A stretch of 64,000 bases of DNA from Asterias amurensis (GCF_032118995.1 NC_092666.1:13962501-14026500), one strand, 5' to 3'; positions 34,421 through 46,413 are shown, counted from the first letter of the stretch. Translations and numbers: made by a program. The notes: generated from the letters alone by a model not told the origin.

Positions 34421-35051
34421 TGATATCAAAGCTAAGGAAATATAATTTCGAAGGAATGAAATAATTAATTTTTAACCATCGTATAATTTCTTTTGCAATT
34501 GTCTCTTTAGAGGAGATTCCACGATGTTGGACGAGTTGCTTGATGATTTATTCGATCCATACACGTGCATTTGTGTGAAGAAAGACGGCACTATTTTTGT
34601 AGGACATTCCAAGGAGAACGTGATAACCTTAATACATCGTCCTGGCGGTAAGCCAATATACACTACCCGTATATCACTGCCGAAGTCACCGCAGTTCTTG
34701 GCCACTGACTGCAATGACAGAGTGGTTGTCAGTTGTGGTACTGACCACCAAGTTATTGTTATCGATGACCAAGGTGCTACCCTAGTCACCATCAAACCCA
34801 CCATGAATGGTCATCCTGTCAACTACTGCAGGGGCGTATGCTGCGACGGCTCAGACATCTACGTTGCAGTTTGCAACCGTTCTGGACATATCCATCGTTA
34901 TGATGGTGATGGGAAGTTCCTCACCTGTATTATTCAAGGTCTGCACTGTCCAAGGGGAATCACATTCACGGAAGATGGGCAACACTTGGCAGTAATAGAC
35001 GATGCAGAAGTACAACTTTACCATAGGGTATCAGTCAACTACGTTACCTAA

Positions 35052-37613
35052 TTAGCTGTAAGGCTAACATGGTATTTTTTTCCAATGCAACAAAAGACCA
35101 TTATCATGCTGTCACCATCTTCGTCATGTACCTTGTTTCATTTGCAATAAAAGATACTATTACTCATTGTACAAAAGGGAACCAGACTTTTTCTCCTTCC
35201 AGCCTCGGTTTGGTTGCTTTGATTTGAATGGGAACAAAATCAAGATGGCTGCACCATGATATGTAGATTTGCTTAATAAAGACAATCTTTGTGAAAGAGG
35301 TTCAATGATGAACACAACCCAAGAGAGCTGAGGGAAGGATTTGAGTTGTTCAATGTGACATTAGGCAAAAATTTGATACTCCTCTTAAAATGTATCAAGA
35401 TTACATTTGTAAACAAGATTAGATTGTGGGATTGGGGGAAACAACGAGGCAAGGAGTTTTGAAAAGATAGGCTTACGTTTGGAAAAAAAAAACTGTTTGA
35501 GTGTTTTTTTGTTCTATCTCAGCAAAGCAAGAGTGAACGGATGAGAAGAAGCAGAAAGCCTGTTTTTAAGCTCAAACATCCCGATATGAGGAACCAGGTC
35601 GCACGCACTGGTCGCACATTTTGCTTGTCTTAATAATTATTTCATAACATTATCATTAATAGATATGCCTGTCCATATAGCTGTGCCTGTCCATTGCTGT
35701 ACGTGATATCCAAAAAAGATCATGCATTTTAAACGTACCATATGGTAAATCGAAAAATCTGTAATTCATGAAAAACTTCCTCTCATTTGCCTCGCCATTG
35801 ACACTAAAAATCCAATCACTTCAGAGACTTTAAAGACACTAGACACTATTGGTAATTGTCAAAGACTAGTCTATCTCAATATTATATGCATAATATAACA
35901 AACCTGTGAAAATTTGAGCTTAGTTGGTCGTCGAAGTTGCGAGATAATAATGAAAAAGAAAAAACACCCTTGGCACACAATGGTCACACGAAGTTGTGTG
36001 CCTTCAGATGCTTGATTTCGAGACCTCACATTCTAAATCTGAGGTCTCGAAATCTACTTCTCTCTCAAAAACTATATTACTTCAGAGGGAGCCGTTTCTC
36101 ATCACAATGTTTCATACTATCAACCTCTCCCCATTACTCGTAATCAAGAAAGGTTTTATGATCATAATTATTTTGAGTAATTACCAATAGTGTTCACTGC
36201 CTTTAAACATTTTAAGCAATTTATACCGTGTTCGTACACTTTCAGCTGGTATTGTAAATATTTACATGATATTTTTGAGTGCATTTTAACATATTCACGA
36301 GATGAAATCAAACAATTAGTATTTTGTAATGTCCACAAGTACATTCTAGTAATAGTACTAAAATCAAAATAGTCCAGAAACTTGATTGAAGTGTTTTCCT
36401 TTTTATCAATGTATACATCATACAGTGAGGCAGTGGATACTAAGCAGAATTTGCAACTTTGCACGGTGGGGGTATCGTCACATGAGGTCTGTGGTGACAC
36501 CATGTACATACATCTCTAAAGTGGTTTTGAGATTAATCTTTTATGAGAATGTAGCTCGGAACAATTAATATAGTTAGCTTCCGTGTTTATTTACTTGGGT
36601 GTTATCTGTACACTTCAGTAATTTGTAAACTTGTATTTAAAGTGTTTTAATTGCCTAATTTGTAACAGATGTTAAATTTGCATCGGGGATAATTTGTATT
36701 TTTTTTAGGGGCTTCAAGGCACTGGACACCATTGGTAATTGTTAAAGACCAGTATTCTCACTTGGTGTATCCCAACATATGCATCAAATAACAAATCTGT
36801 GAAAGTTTAGACTCCATTGGTCGTAAAAGTTGCGAAAGAATAATGGACGAAAAAACACCATTGACACACAAGTTGAATGCTTACAGATGCCTTGAACTTG
36901 AGACCTCAGCTGGTGTCTTGAATTCAATTCAGTTTTACTCACACATCAGATGATTTGAAAAGTTGGCTGTAAATTATGTTGTCAATACACTCTCAATAAC
37001 TCCGGGTCAGAATTGACCTGGATCCGGATCCTGTGATGGGCACTGACCCATTTTTGAGTCAATATGACCCTGAACACGTGTCAAGTGACCCTTGAATGAG
37101 TGAAACTAACGCAGAATCCGAGTTGTAAACAATGTTCCGGATCAACCTAACATGTAAAATGTGTCCGTACACATAGAATCCGGGTAAATCCTAATCCGGG
37201 TGTTTGGAGTTCCTGTTAACGAGTATCAAATGTGAATAACGTTTAGCAAAGTAATAAAATGCGCACTGTATGTATTCTGTCAATCGTTGGTTTCTTTACC
37301 TAAAATATCACTGACTGTGCCAGGTATAAAACAAAAGTTGAGTGAGATCTCAACACATATTCACCAAGTTGCATTAGTTAAAGACACTGATACTATTGGT
37401 AATTGCCAAAGACTAGTCTTCACAGTTGGTGTATCTCAACATATGCATAAAATAACAAATCTGTGAAAATTTGAGCTCAATCGGTCGTCGAAGTTGCGAG
37501 ATATTAATGAAAGAAACTCAGATTTAGACCTCAGATTTAGAACTTGAGGTCTCGAAATCAACCATCTAAACGTAACACAACTTCGTATGACAAGGGTGTT
37601 TTTTCTTTCATTA
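35052..37613 (+). repeat. Flank block III: TRIM 3' flank, duplicated at 42,830-45,532
   Basis: This block has the poly-A signal, the GCTTAATAAAGACAATCTTT segment, three MITE family 1 derivatives (35,829-36,206 full; about 36,714-36,920 partial; about 37,377-37,613 rearranged) and the GATCCTGTGATGGGCACTGA segment. It is nearly identical to 42,830-45,532, apart from about 110 bp missing near 35,366. Together with 32,614-35,051 it makes a duplication of about 5 kb. No gene is seen in it. Confidence 0.8.
35829..36206. repeat. MITE family 1, full copy (reversed orientation)
   Basis: It starts TTAAAGACACTAGACACTAT and ends TAGTGTTCACTGCCTTTAA, with an inner palindrome around CTCACATTCTAAATCTGAG. 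Confidence 0.8.
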
Positions 37614-38527
37614 TTAAGGGTATGTTTTTAGCTTTTGCCAAGTGACACGATTTTGTTGGTACCGCATGCGATTCACCGTGCGTGCAGGTCCTATGTGACC
37701 GTCCGCCCATTATACAGCAGCCATAGTGCGTGCGTGCAGTCTGCTCCGTGGCCGTATTTCTATAATAATACGTAGGCAGACCTACATCTTACAACCCATG
37801 TTTGGTCACTAAAAAGTCGCATAGTTAAATAAAAATAGCAGCAATAGCTTTTGTAAAAACCACTAGGCGTTCAACATGTTCAAGTTTCAATGTACGTATG
37901 TGTGTAAAATCGTGATGTCTAAATTTGTTTTGATGTGAAATGTTCCCAGACGTAATGTACGAGGGCCCGACTACAAATTTTCTCTCCAAATATCGCGCCT
38001 TGAAATACGTCACGAACAGCGCCCTCTCGGGTCGGGGCCTACTCGTAAATTTGTAAATACAATCAAAACTAAGATTTTTAAACCATAGTTAATTTTTTAT
38101 TCACATTCCTGTCATAAAAACACATATTTTAGTGACAACAGCTTTATTTAAAAAAAATACCACTTCCAGGTGACTTTAACGTTTTACACTACAAATCCAC
38201 AAGCAAATTGGTAAACAACTGTGGCTGATTTTGTCAGAACAAAACCAGTCCGTTGAACTTTCTCAAGTAGACTGCCTTATCAGTCACAGTTAATATAGTT
38301 AATATTAAACCATGGAGGTAGACTAACCGAAATTCCACCCCTTTTCAAGCATTGCTTTTTGTACATCATGCAAAGAATGACGAAGATTGCAGATCGTGAC
38401 GTACAAGTATGAGTACACAAAAGCTTCGAGTGTTCCCATTGTAGCTTGGTATATTTCGTATCATTGGCCTAGCTTACCTTTCTTACTAGACTTGTTGATT
38501 CTCGCGGGGGAAATTGCTCTCGCACGA
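37614..38527. other. Unassigned DNA and partial foldback element before TRIM gene c
   Basis: From 37,614 to about 38,050 lies moderately GC-rich unique sequence with CGTGCGTGCAG strings and an AGCGCCCTCTC string near 38,020. From 38,055 to 38,177 it matches one arm of foldback family 3 (AATACCACTTCCAGGTGACT). The rest aligns to blocks IV and V upstream of the untranslated exon. No gene is recognised. Confidence 0.5.
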
Positions 38528-38690
38528 GACTTGTCCACAAGTCTATTTTTTTTAAAGAGCTACGTGCAGATAGTGTTCTCACCTCTCACCTCTACACAAC
38601 GGCTACGCCCACTGGGACCTCATACCAGACGCTTTACACTACCCGTTATAGGGTTGCAGCCATTTTCCCTCTATTGCTCGCTCTTGTATG
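38528..38690 (+). promoter_or_regulatory. TRIM untranslated first exon, copy III
   Basis: The donor is CTTGTATG|GTAAGT at 38,690/38,691, followed by a 784-bp intron to the acceptor at 39,474. Compared with copy IV, about 125 bp of upstream sequence are missing, with the join at GAGAC. The exon ends in ATG, which after splicing reads out of frame with the TRIM start (see findings). Confidence 0.55.
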
Positions 38691-39479
38691 GTAAGTCTTT
38701 GGCTTGAAATTCATAATATATTGATACCGTGGTAATAATAGTTGGGGACGTTAGAAGATGCTTATTTGCGTCAAGACTACAACTTTTACGAAAAACTAAA
38801 ACCAACTGCTGCGTCGACGTTCATCGTAGCCGACTGACGCTCTTGGCCCCGGGTGGGCCATGGCTACAGCTGTCGACTAACTGACCCTAAAACAATTCCG
38901 TTAAACCCATTTCTATCGATGGATGGTGACTTACTGTCCTGTTTAAGCGTACTCTGTATAGATCATGTGATTTTTGCGTTCTTTGTCTAATTATGGAGAT
39001 GCGTTTCATTATTTACAATTTTTGACTCCATTGTTACTATTGACTCAACGGATATAGAGGTTGAACATGAAAATATTATGGCAGTTGAACTTCCAAGCTG
39101 TGCAGTCGTTTTTTTTGTTTGTTTGTTTGTTTTTTTTTTTTTTTTTTGGGGGGGGTGTAGGCCTTAACTACATGTATAGTTTCATCTATAGTGCGAAAAA
39201 GGACACTTCCAGGTCAGTAGACCCACTGACCCTAATTCTGGATCTTAGGGGGTTCGACCCGTTCCACGTCAGTCTAACATGGAGAGCGGTTTGAAGTGTA
39301 AGCTTAACTGTGATTCTGTCATTTGGACACATCCATAATCATGTTGACACAGACTATTTGTGAAAACTGACCCGTGATAAGTCGGCCACCACGAGATCAA
39401 GATCCGGGTCAAATGTTCATTAATTTTCTTTGGTTGCTAAATCTAGTTTCTAATTTGTTTTCTTTTTTTACTAGGTAAA

Positions 39480-42400
39480 ATGGCGAGTGTATCTGCAGTA
39501 CTCAAGGAAATTGGTCAAGACTTTTTGGAATGTGGTATTTGTTTTGAACGTTACACAAATCCCGAAATCCTCAGTTGCGTTCACAGCTTCTGTGAAAAAT
39601 GTTTGGTTCAATACTATGGCAACCAAAAGGTAAAACCTTGTCCAGTGTGTCAACAGGAGACACGACTACCAGTGCCCGGGGGCATCGGTGGCCTCAAGAC
39701 CAATGGGTTCATAATAACACTGAGGGAAAAAGTCGAGCTCCAGGAGAAGGTTGCCAAACTATCAGCCAAAGCACGACGCACTTGTGAATTATGTACTGAG
39801 AAGGAGGTTACACATCATTGTTTAAACTGCTCTCAGAATATCTGCCAGGGCTGCATGAACATTCACAGGCGAATCAAAGTTTCAGCTGATCACACAGTCG
39901 GAACTTTGAAAGATATTCGCGGGGGAAAAGTTACCCTACCACCAGAGGTACAGAAGGAGTATACATGTAACACGCACAAGGGTGAGATCAATCGATTCTA
40001 CTGTGAGACATGTCATATCTTGATTTGTCACGTCTGTACTGTTGTAAACCATTGCAAACCCGAGCATCAGTACATTGATTGCGCATCAGCTTCTTCCAAA
40101 TATAAGAGGGGTTTTAAAGTACTATTTCCCACCATTACCAATGAAATCAAACATGTTGAAGAATGTTTAGATCTTGCATGCAAAGCTCAGCAACAATTTG
40201 AAAGGAAAGTTTCACAAACAGTGCAAGAGGTGAATAAGGGAGCAGATTGGGCGAGGGACAAAGTGAAAGCCGAACAAGACCGAATTCTTCGAGAGATCCG
40301 GGTCCTAAAGGAGGATCGCAGCACAGCATTTGACGAACAAATAAAAACAATGCAATCTTTGCTTCAGAGGAAGCAAGATACGCTGACCATCGCAAGAGAT
40401 GTCACAAACAAAGGCTCAGATAGTGACTTTCTGTCTTTATTTCCAATCATCGACCAAGATTTGACTTTCTTAAAAAGTAATAAAGTCCCACCTCAGATTG
40501 ACGCAAGTTTCCACTATCAGCGGCTCGATCAGACTGGTTCCATCAAACTAGGCAACCTGGAAGTCGGAACTAAGTGGAAGCTGCGTGGTGACGTCAGTCG
40601 GAATTGGATGGCGGGGGAGCTTTGTTATGATGTAGCAGCTCTGCCAGGTGACAGACTTGCAGTAACTACCGCATCCAGGCCCGGTTCCCATGATAGAAAA
40701 TTCGTTATTTGCAGTACTGATGGTGACTTTGAGAAAACTATTCCAGTGAAGGGACGTAAGTGTTCCAATGAACAACATGTTACTCTCTCAACAGGAGGGC
40801 TCTGTATTGTAAGCTTCGAATAGCTTGTTTGAAACAAAGATGCAATGACGTTTGTAATTACAATCTTTGCGTCAAAGACGTGACGGGGGGGGGGGCAAAA
40901 ATAAAACAAGAATGATTCTTCGATAAATGGGCTGATATTTGATGGTTGACATGTCGTCTGCTCCCGACTGCGAGGGCGGTGTGGGTTTGATTGCTGATCG
41001 AATCACCAATTTTAAGTGTGTCAATTAAAGCCATTGGATACGTTCGGTAAACAGTTTTGTCCAAAGGCCCGTCACTTCGTGTATCACAACTTATAAATAT
41101 ATATATTATATATAAAATAACAAACCTGTGACAATTAGGCTCAATCGGTCATCGGTGTCGGGAGATAACGGAAAACCCACCCTTGTTTCCGCACGTTTCG
41201 CCGTGTCATGCCATGTGTTTAAAATAAATCCGTAATTCTCGATATCGAGAATTGATAATTGTTTAAATGTTTTCTTAAAAAGTAAAGCATTTCCTGGAAT
41301 AATATTTCAAGAGAATTCTTTCACCATTACCTTCTGTAAACCCTGTAAGTTATTTGTAAATCTGTGAACTTTTTTATTTCTGTTCCGAAAGTGTCAAATG
41401 GCTTTACGTGCGTTAATTTAGATTTTCATGTAATCAATAGAGGTTTTTTTAATTCTATTTATTTTCTCATGTCAGGTTGTCTAAATGGCATAACATCTTT
41501 TCGCAATGGCTTAATGGTGGCTGCTGAGGACGGATGTGTCCAGATCTACAACGAGGATTTCGCAACGACCTCTCAGCTTCAATATGGAGACAAAAAGAGT
41601 GGGACAAAGTAAAACTCATATTATATTAAATTAATTGCATTCTCCCAATATAAGTCTTCTTCCTCCTCAAATACTGTTTTTTCCTCGAAATCAATTTTCG
41701 TTCCCTCAAAAAAACTTCCTTCCCAAAAATGCTAATTATTTTGTTTTCCTCGAAATAAATTTTGCTCATTTTGATTTCAGCCACACCAAACAGCGCAAGC
41801 GCCCATAACAGGATGGAAAAAGCACATCAATTTTTAAAGTGCTTAACTTCTGTCGTGTATTTTTGTGATATTTTTAATAAACCTTACAGAATTGAATTTA
41901 ATTGAAATGAAACTACATGAAATAGTTCGTTCCTCTGAATAACAATTCGAAGGAACGAATTATTTTGGCGGCTACCGATGCCTTTTTTATTTTCAAGTAA
42001 AATTACGAGATCGCCGTAGAACTACAGCCTGCTGATGTGTCTGTTTGTCTGTTTGTCTGTTTGTCTGTTTGTCTGTTTGTCTGCTTGTCTGCTTGTCTGC
42101 TTGTCTGCTTGTTCGTTCGTTCGTTCGTTCGTTCGTTCGTTTGTTTGTTTGTTTGTTTGTGTGGGTGTGGGTGTGTGTGTGTGTGTTTGTTTGTTTGTTG
42201 ATATCAAAGCTAAGGAAATATAATTTCGAAGGAATGAAATAATTAATTTTTAACCATCGTATAATTTCTTTTGCAATTGTCTCTTTAGAGGAGATTCCAC
42301 GATGTTGGACGAGTTGCTTGATGATTTATTCGATCCATACACGTGCATTTGTGTGAAGAAAGACGGCACTATTTTTGTAGGACATTCCAAGGAGAACGTG

Positions 42401-42829
42401 ATAACCTTAATACATCGTCCTGGCGGTAAGCCAATATACACTACCCGTATATCACTGCCGAAGTCACCGCAGTTCTTGGCCACTGACTGCAATGACAGAG
42501 TGGTTGTCAGTTGTGGTACTGACCACCAAGTTATTGTTATCGATGACCAAGGTGCTACCCTAGTCACCATCAAACCCACCATGAATGGTCATCCTGTCAA
42601 CTACTGCAGGGGCGTATGCTGCGACGGCTCAGACATCTACGTTGCAGTTTGCAACCGTTCTGGACATATCCATCGTTATGATGGTGATGGGAAGTTCCTC
42701 ACCTGTATTATTCAAGGTCTGCACTGTCCAAGGGGAATCACATTCACGGAAGATGGGCAACACTTGGCAGTAATAGACGATGCAGAAGTACAACTTTACC
42801 ATAGGGTATCAGTCAACTACGTTACCTAA
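39480..42829 (+). CDS. Full-length TRIM E3 ligase with NHL-like propeller, gene c
   Basis: The coding exons are 39,480-40,755, 41,476-41,608 and 42,289-42,829. All junctions are GT-AG, phases 1 and 2 match, and the total is 649 residues. The RING is C3HC4 (C18 to C57), B-box 1 is C102-H138, B-box 2 is C163-H196 and the coiled coil is about 215-320. About 355-649 is a six-blade-sized beta-propeller with NHL-like strands (PRGITFTEDGQHLAVIDD near the end). The protein should be a cytoplasmic ubiquitin ligase that dimerises through the coiled coil and recruits substrate or RNA through the propeller, as in TRIM2/3/71-type proteins; the actual target is unknown. The first exon is at 38,528-38,690 and the poly-A signal at 42,924. 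A MITE (41,025) and a microsatellite (42,030) lie in its introns. It is the closest relative of the orphan 3' half at 32,614. Confidence 0.9.
40884..40894 (+). repeat. Poly-G tract near the start of TRIM intron 2
   Basis: There are 11 consecutive G here. The equivalent tracts are 16 G at 33,074-33,089, 15 at 51,314-51,328 and 15 at 61,946-61,960, all preceded by AAAGACGTGAC. Confidence 0.9.
41025..41405. repeat. MITE family 4 in intron 2 of TRIM gene c
   Basis: This is the same element at the same position as 33,219-33,600, shared by duplication. Confidence 0.8.
42030..42205 (+). repeat. Tetranucleotide microsatellite in intron 3 of TRIM gene c
   Basis: It is the counterpart of the array at 34,227, with fewer TCTG/TTTG and TTTG units. 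Confidence 0.9.
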
Positions 42830-43717
42830 TTAGCTGTAAGGCTAACATGGTATTTTTTTCCAATGCAACAAAAGACCATTATCATGCTGTCACCATCTTC
42901 GTCATGTACCTTGTTTCATTTGCAATAAAAGATACTATTACTCATTGTACAAAAGGGAACCAGACTTTTTCTCCTTCCAGCCTCGGTTTGGTTGCTTTGA
43001 TTTGAATGGGAACAAAATCAAGATGGCTGCACCATGATATGTAGATTTGCTTAATAAAGACAATCTTTGTGAAAGAGGTTCAATGATGAACACAACCCAA
43101 GAGAGCTGAGGGAAGGATTTGAGTTGTTCAATGTGACATTAGGCAGGTCATTTGTGACCCTATACCGATGATGGTGTTGTGTTTTTGTAAAAGAACGATC
43201 CTGACTTGATAAATCTAATATCAGTATGTTAGAACAAAATATAGAAGCTGTTAATAAAATTTGATACTCCTCTTAAAATGTATCAAGATTACATTTGTAA
43301 ACAAGATTAGATTGTGGGATTGGGGGAAACAACGAGGCAAGGAGTTTTGAAAAGATAGGCTTACGTTTGGAAAAAAAAAACTGTTTGAGTGTTTTTTTGT
43401 TCTATCTCAGCAAAGCAAGAGTGAACGGATGAGAAGAAGCAGAAAGCCTGTTTTTAAGCTCAAACATCCCGATATGAGGAACCAGGTCGCACGCACTGGT
43501 CGCACATTTTGCTTGTCTTAATAATTATTTCATAACATTATCATTAATAGATATGCCTGTCCATATAGCTGTGCCTGTCCATTGCTGTACGTGATACCCA
43601 AAAAAGATCATGCATTTTAAACATACCATATGGTAAATCGAAAAATCTGTAATTCATGAAAAACTTCCTCTCATTTGCCTCGCCATTGATACTAAAAATC
43701 CAATCACTTCAGAGACT

Positions 43718-44101
43718 TTAAAGACACTAGACACTATTGGTAATTGTCAAAGACTAGTCTTCACAGTTGGTGTATCTCAATATATGCATAATATAACAAA
43801 CCTGTGAAAATTTGAGCTTAATTGGTCGTCGAAGTTGCGAGATAATAATGAAAAAGAAAAACCACCCTTGGCACACAATGGTCACACGAAGTTGTGTGCC
43901 TTCAGATGCTTGATTTCGAGACCTCACATTCTAAATCTGAGGTCTCGAAATCTACTTCTCTCTCAAAAACTATATTACTTCAGAGGGAGCCGTTTCTCAC
44001 AATGTTTCATACTATCAACCTCTCCCCATTACTCGTAATCAAGAAAGGTTTTATGATCATAAGTATTTTGAGTAATTACCAATAGTGTCCACTGCCTTTA
44101 A
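43718..44101. repeat. MITE family 1, full copy
   Basis: It is the orthologue of 35,829-36,206, here with intact TCTTCACAGTTGGTGTATCT. Confidence 0.8.
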
Positions 44102-45298
44102 ACATTTTAAGCAATTTATACCGTGTTCGTACACTTTCAGCTGGAATTGTAAATATTTACATGATATTTTTGAGTGCATTTTAACATATTCACGAGATGA
44201 AATCAAACAATTAGTATTTTGTAATGTCCTCATGTACATTCTAGTAATGGTACTAAAATCAAAATAGTCCAGAGACTTGATTGAAATGTTTTCCTTTTTA
44301 TCAATGTATACATCATAGAGTGAGGCAGTGGACACTAAGCAGAATTTGCAACTTTGCACGGTGGGGGTATCGTCACATGAGGTCTGTGGTGACACCATGT
44401 ACATACATCTCTAAAGTGGTTTTGAGATTAATCTTTTATGAGAATGAAGACCGGAACAATTAATATAGTTAGCTTCCGTGTTTATTTACTTATCTGTACA
44501 CTTCAGTAATTTGTAAACTTGTATTTAAAGTGTTTTAATTGCCTAATTTGTCACAGATGTTAAATTTGCATCGGGGATAATTTGTATTTTTTTAGGGGCT
44601 TCAAGGCACTGGACACCTTTGGTAATTGTTAAAGACCAGTTTCCCACTTGGTGTATCTCAACATATGCATCAAATAACAAATCTGTGAAAGTTTAGACTC
44701 CATTGGTCGTAAAAGTTGCGAGAGAATAATGGAAGAAAAAACACCATTGTCACACAAGTTGAATGCTTTCAGATGCCTTGAACTCGAGACCTCAGCTGAT
44801 GTCTTGAATTCAATTCAGTTTTACTCACACATCGGATGATTTGAAAAGTTGGCTGTAAATTATGTTGTCAACACACTCTCAACAACTCCGGGTCAGAATT
44901 GACCTGGATCCGGATCCTGTGATGGGCACTGACCCATTTCTGAGTCAGTATGACCCTGAACACGTGTCAAGTGACCCTTGAATAAGTGAAACTAACGCAT
45001 AATCCGAGTTGTTAACAATGTTCCGGATCAGCCTAACATGTAAAATGTGTCCGTACACATAGAATCCGGGTAAATCCTAATCCGGGTGTTTGGGGTTCCT
45101 GTTATCGAGTATCAAATGTGAATAACGTTTAGCAAAGTAATAAAATGCGCACTGTATGTATTCTGTCAATCGATGGTTTCTTTACCTAAATTATCTCTGT
45201 TCAGTTCATGCCCTCTTTTTATTTTAAAAACCTGACTGTGCCAGGTATAAAACAAAAGTTGAGTGAGATCTCAACAAATATTCACCAAGTTGAATTAG

Positions 45299-45663
45299 TT
45301 AAAGACACTGATACTATTGGTAATTGCCAAAGACTAGTCTTCACAGTTTGTGTATCTCAACAAATGCATAAAATAACAAACCTGTGAAAATTTGAGCTCA
45401 ATCGGTCGTCGAAGTTGCGAGATATTAATGAAAGAAACTCAGATTTAGACCTCAGATTTAGAACTTGAGGTCTCGAAATCAACCATCTAAACGTAACACA
45501 ACTTCGTGTGACAAGGGTGTTTTTTCTTTCAATATTATCTCGCAACTTCGACGACCGATTGAGCTCAATTTTTCACAGGTTTGTTATTTTATGCATTTGT
45601 TGAGATACACCAAGTGAGAAGACTAGTCTTTGACAATATACCAATAGTGTCCAGTGTCTTTAA
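45299..45663. repeat. MITE family 1, symmetrical foldback form
   Basis: Both halves read CAAAGACTAGTCTTCACAGT-type right-arm sequence in opposite directions, meeting around ACCTCAGATTTAGAACTTGA. It is a hairpin derivative of the ordinary element. Confidence 0.7.
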
Positions 45664-45879
45664 GAGCAGAAATATTTATTTGGAGTCAAGCGCGAGCAGA
45701 TACATAACTTTTTAGGGGGAATACATAATTATCGAACCATTAACTCGAGTGTTTCTATCCAATAAGGGTGAGGGCGATACTGGAGCGAGGCATCAGGGAG
45801 GTGGGGAAGGGGTTGCCACCCTTTAACCCCTAGTAACGCCAATGTTCCCAATAGCGCCAACGAATACAAGCGGTCAGTC

Positions 45880-46413
45880 TGCACATGCACCAAGCGTAGT
45901 GAAACAATAATTACTCGCTGTGTTGTTTTTATTGATTGTACTGTGAATAATCATCATCGATCGGCTCCAGACAGTGCCGTTCCCAGTTCCGTTCCAGCTT
46001 TCCATAGCACATATCAATTGTCGTTCTGGCAACAGGGTCAGAGACTAGCGAGGACATGAATTGGGATTTAAAAATATGGCCCTGTGAGATAGTCCCATCC
46101 ATGTTCCATCCATGTTCCTCCACTGCCCTGCCAGCCTGGGGACTTGATTTTTGTACATCCCTGTCTATGTCCCGGCTACTCCTAAAACTATTTCGGTTTC
46201 GTTCCGCTATCGTCTTCCGTTACGGGAGACGGGAGACGATAGCGGAGCGAAACCGAAATAGTTCTACGAGATGTCCCGGCTACTTCTCCCAAAGTCCCAC
46301 ACGGCCGTGTATAAACGAATGTAATACGGCCAGAATACAATTTTTACGTACATAACGTTTATTTCAAACGAAAGCCGTTGCCGGTAAAAATAATATGCAT
46401 TGCCCTATAAACT
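45880..46413 (-). other. Unassigned insert with possible 3' exon on the minus strand
   Basis: On the minus strand a 64-residue frame (45,929-46,123) is open upstream to about 46,165, ends DDYSQYNQ, and is followed within a few bases by AATAAA. This could be the terminal exon of a gene or of a transposon gene. I do not recognise the protein. It lies in DNA absent from blocks I, II and V, next to the hairpin at 46,186. Confidence 0.3.
46167..46284. repeat. Hairpin with 30-base arms flanked by 14-bp direct repeats
   Basis: Arms at 46,186-46,215 and 46,234-46,263 pair with one mismatch. ATGTCCCGGCTACT stands at 46,167-46,180 and again at 46,271-46,284. The layout is that of a tiny insertion with a long target duplication, or of a replication-slip product. 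Confidence 0.75.

Larger units (their letters stand above)
32614..35051 (+). pseudogene. Orphan 3' half of a TRIM gene (propeller exons, no RING)
   Basis: Three exons survive: the end of exon 2 (32,614-32,944, donor GTAAGT), exon 3 (33,670-33,802) and exon 4 (34,511-35,051, stop TAA). Phases (1 and 2) join into one frame identical in layout to the intact gene at 39,480, and an AATAAA lies at 35,146. The RING, B-boxes and coiled coil were deleted: sequence jumps from the transposon to TRIM at 32,614. It encodes the linker and the NHL-like beta-propeller (PRGITFTEDGQHLAVIDD being the last blade). No start codon or promoter is evident. It is very close in sequence to the gene at 39,480, so the loss is recent. 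It is most likely a pseudogene unless fused to an upstream exon by splicing. Confidence 0.8.
42830..45663 (+). repeat. Flank block IV, first part: TRIM 3' flank
   Basis: This is a near-identical partner of block III. It contains MITE family 1 at 43,718-44,101, a partial copy at about 44,605-44,830, the GGGTCAGAATTGACCTGGAT segment, and a fully symmetrical MITE at 45,299-45,663 in which both arms derive from the right half. No gene was recognised. Confidence 0.8.

Noticed and set aside
34187-34464. Cys/Val/Leu-rich and Thr/Gln/Lys-rich open frames on both strands
   Set aside because: They are translations of the tetranucleotide microsatellite in TRIM intron 3, open in many frames because of the repeat.
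45929-46123. Firm gene call for the minus-strand frame ending DDYSQYNQ
   Set aside because: A nearby poly-A signal is suggestive, but there is no recognisable domain or confirmed acceptor. It is kept as a low-confidence note only.
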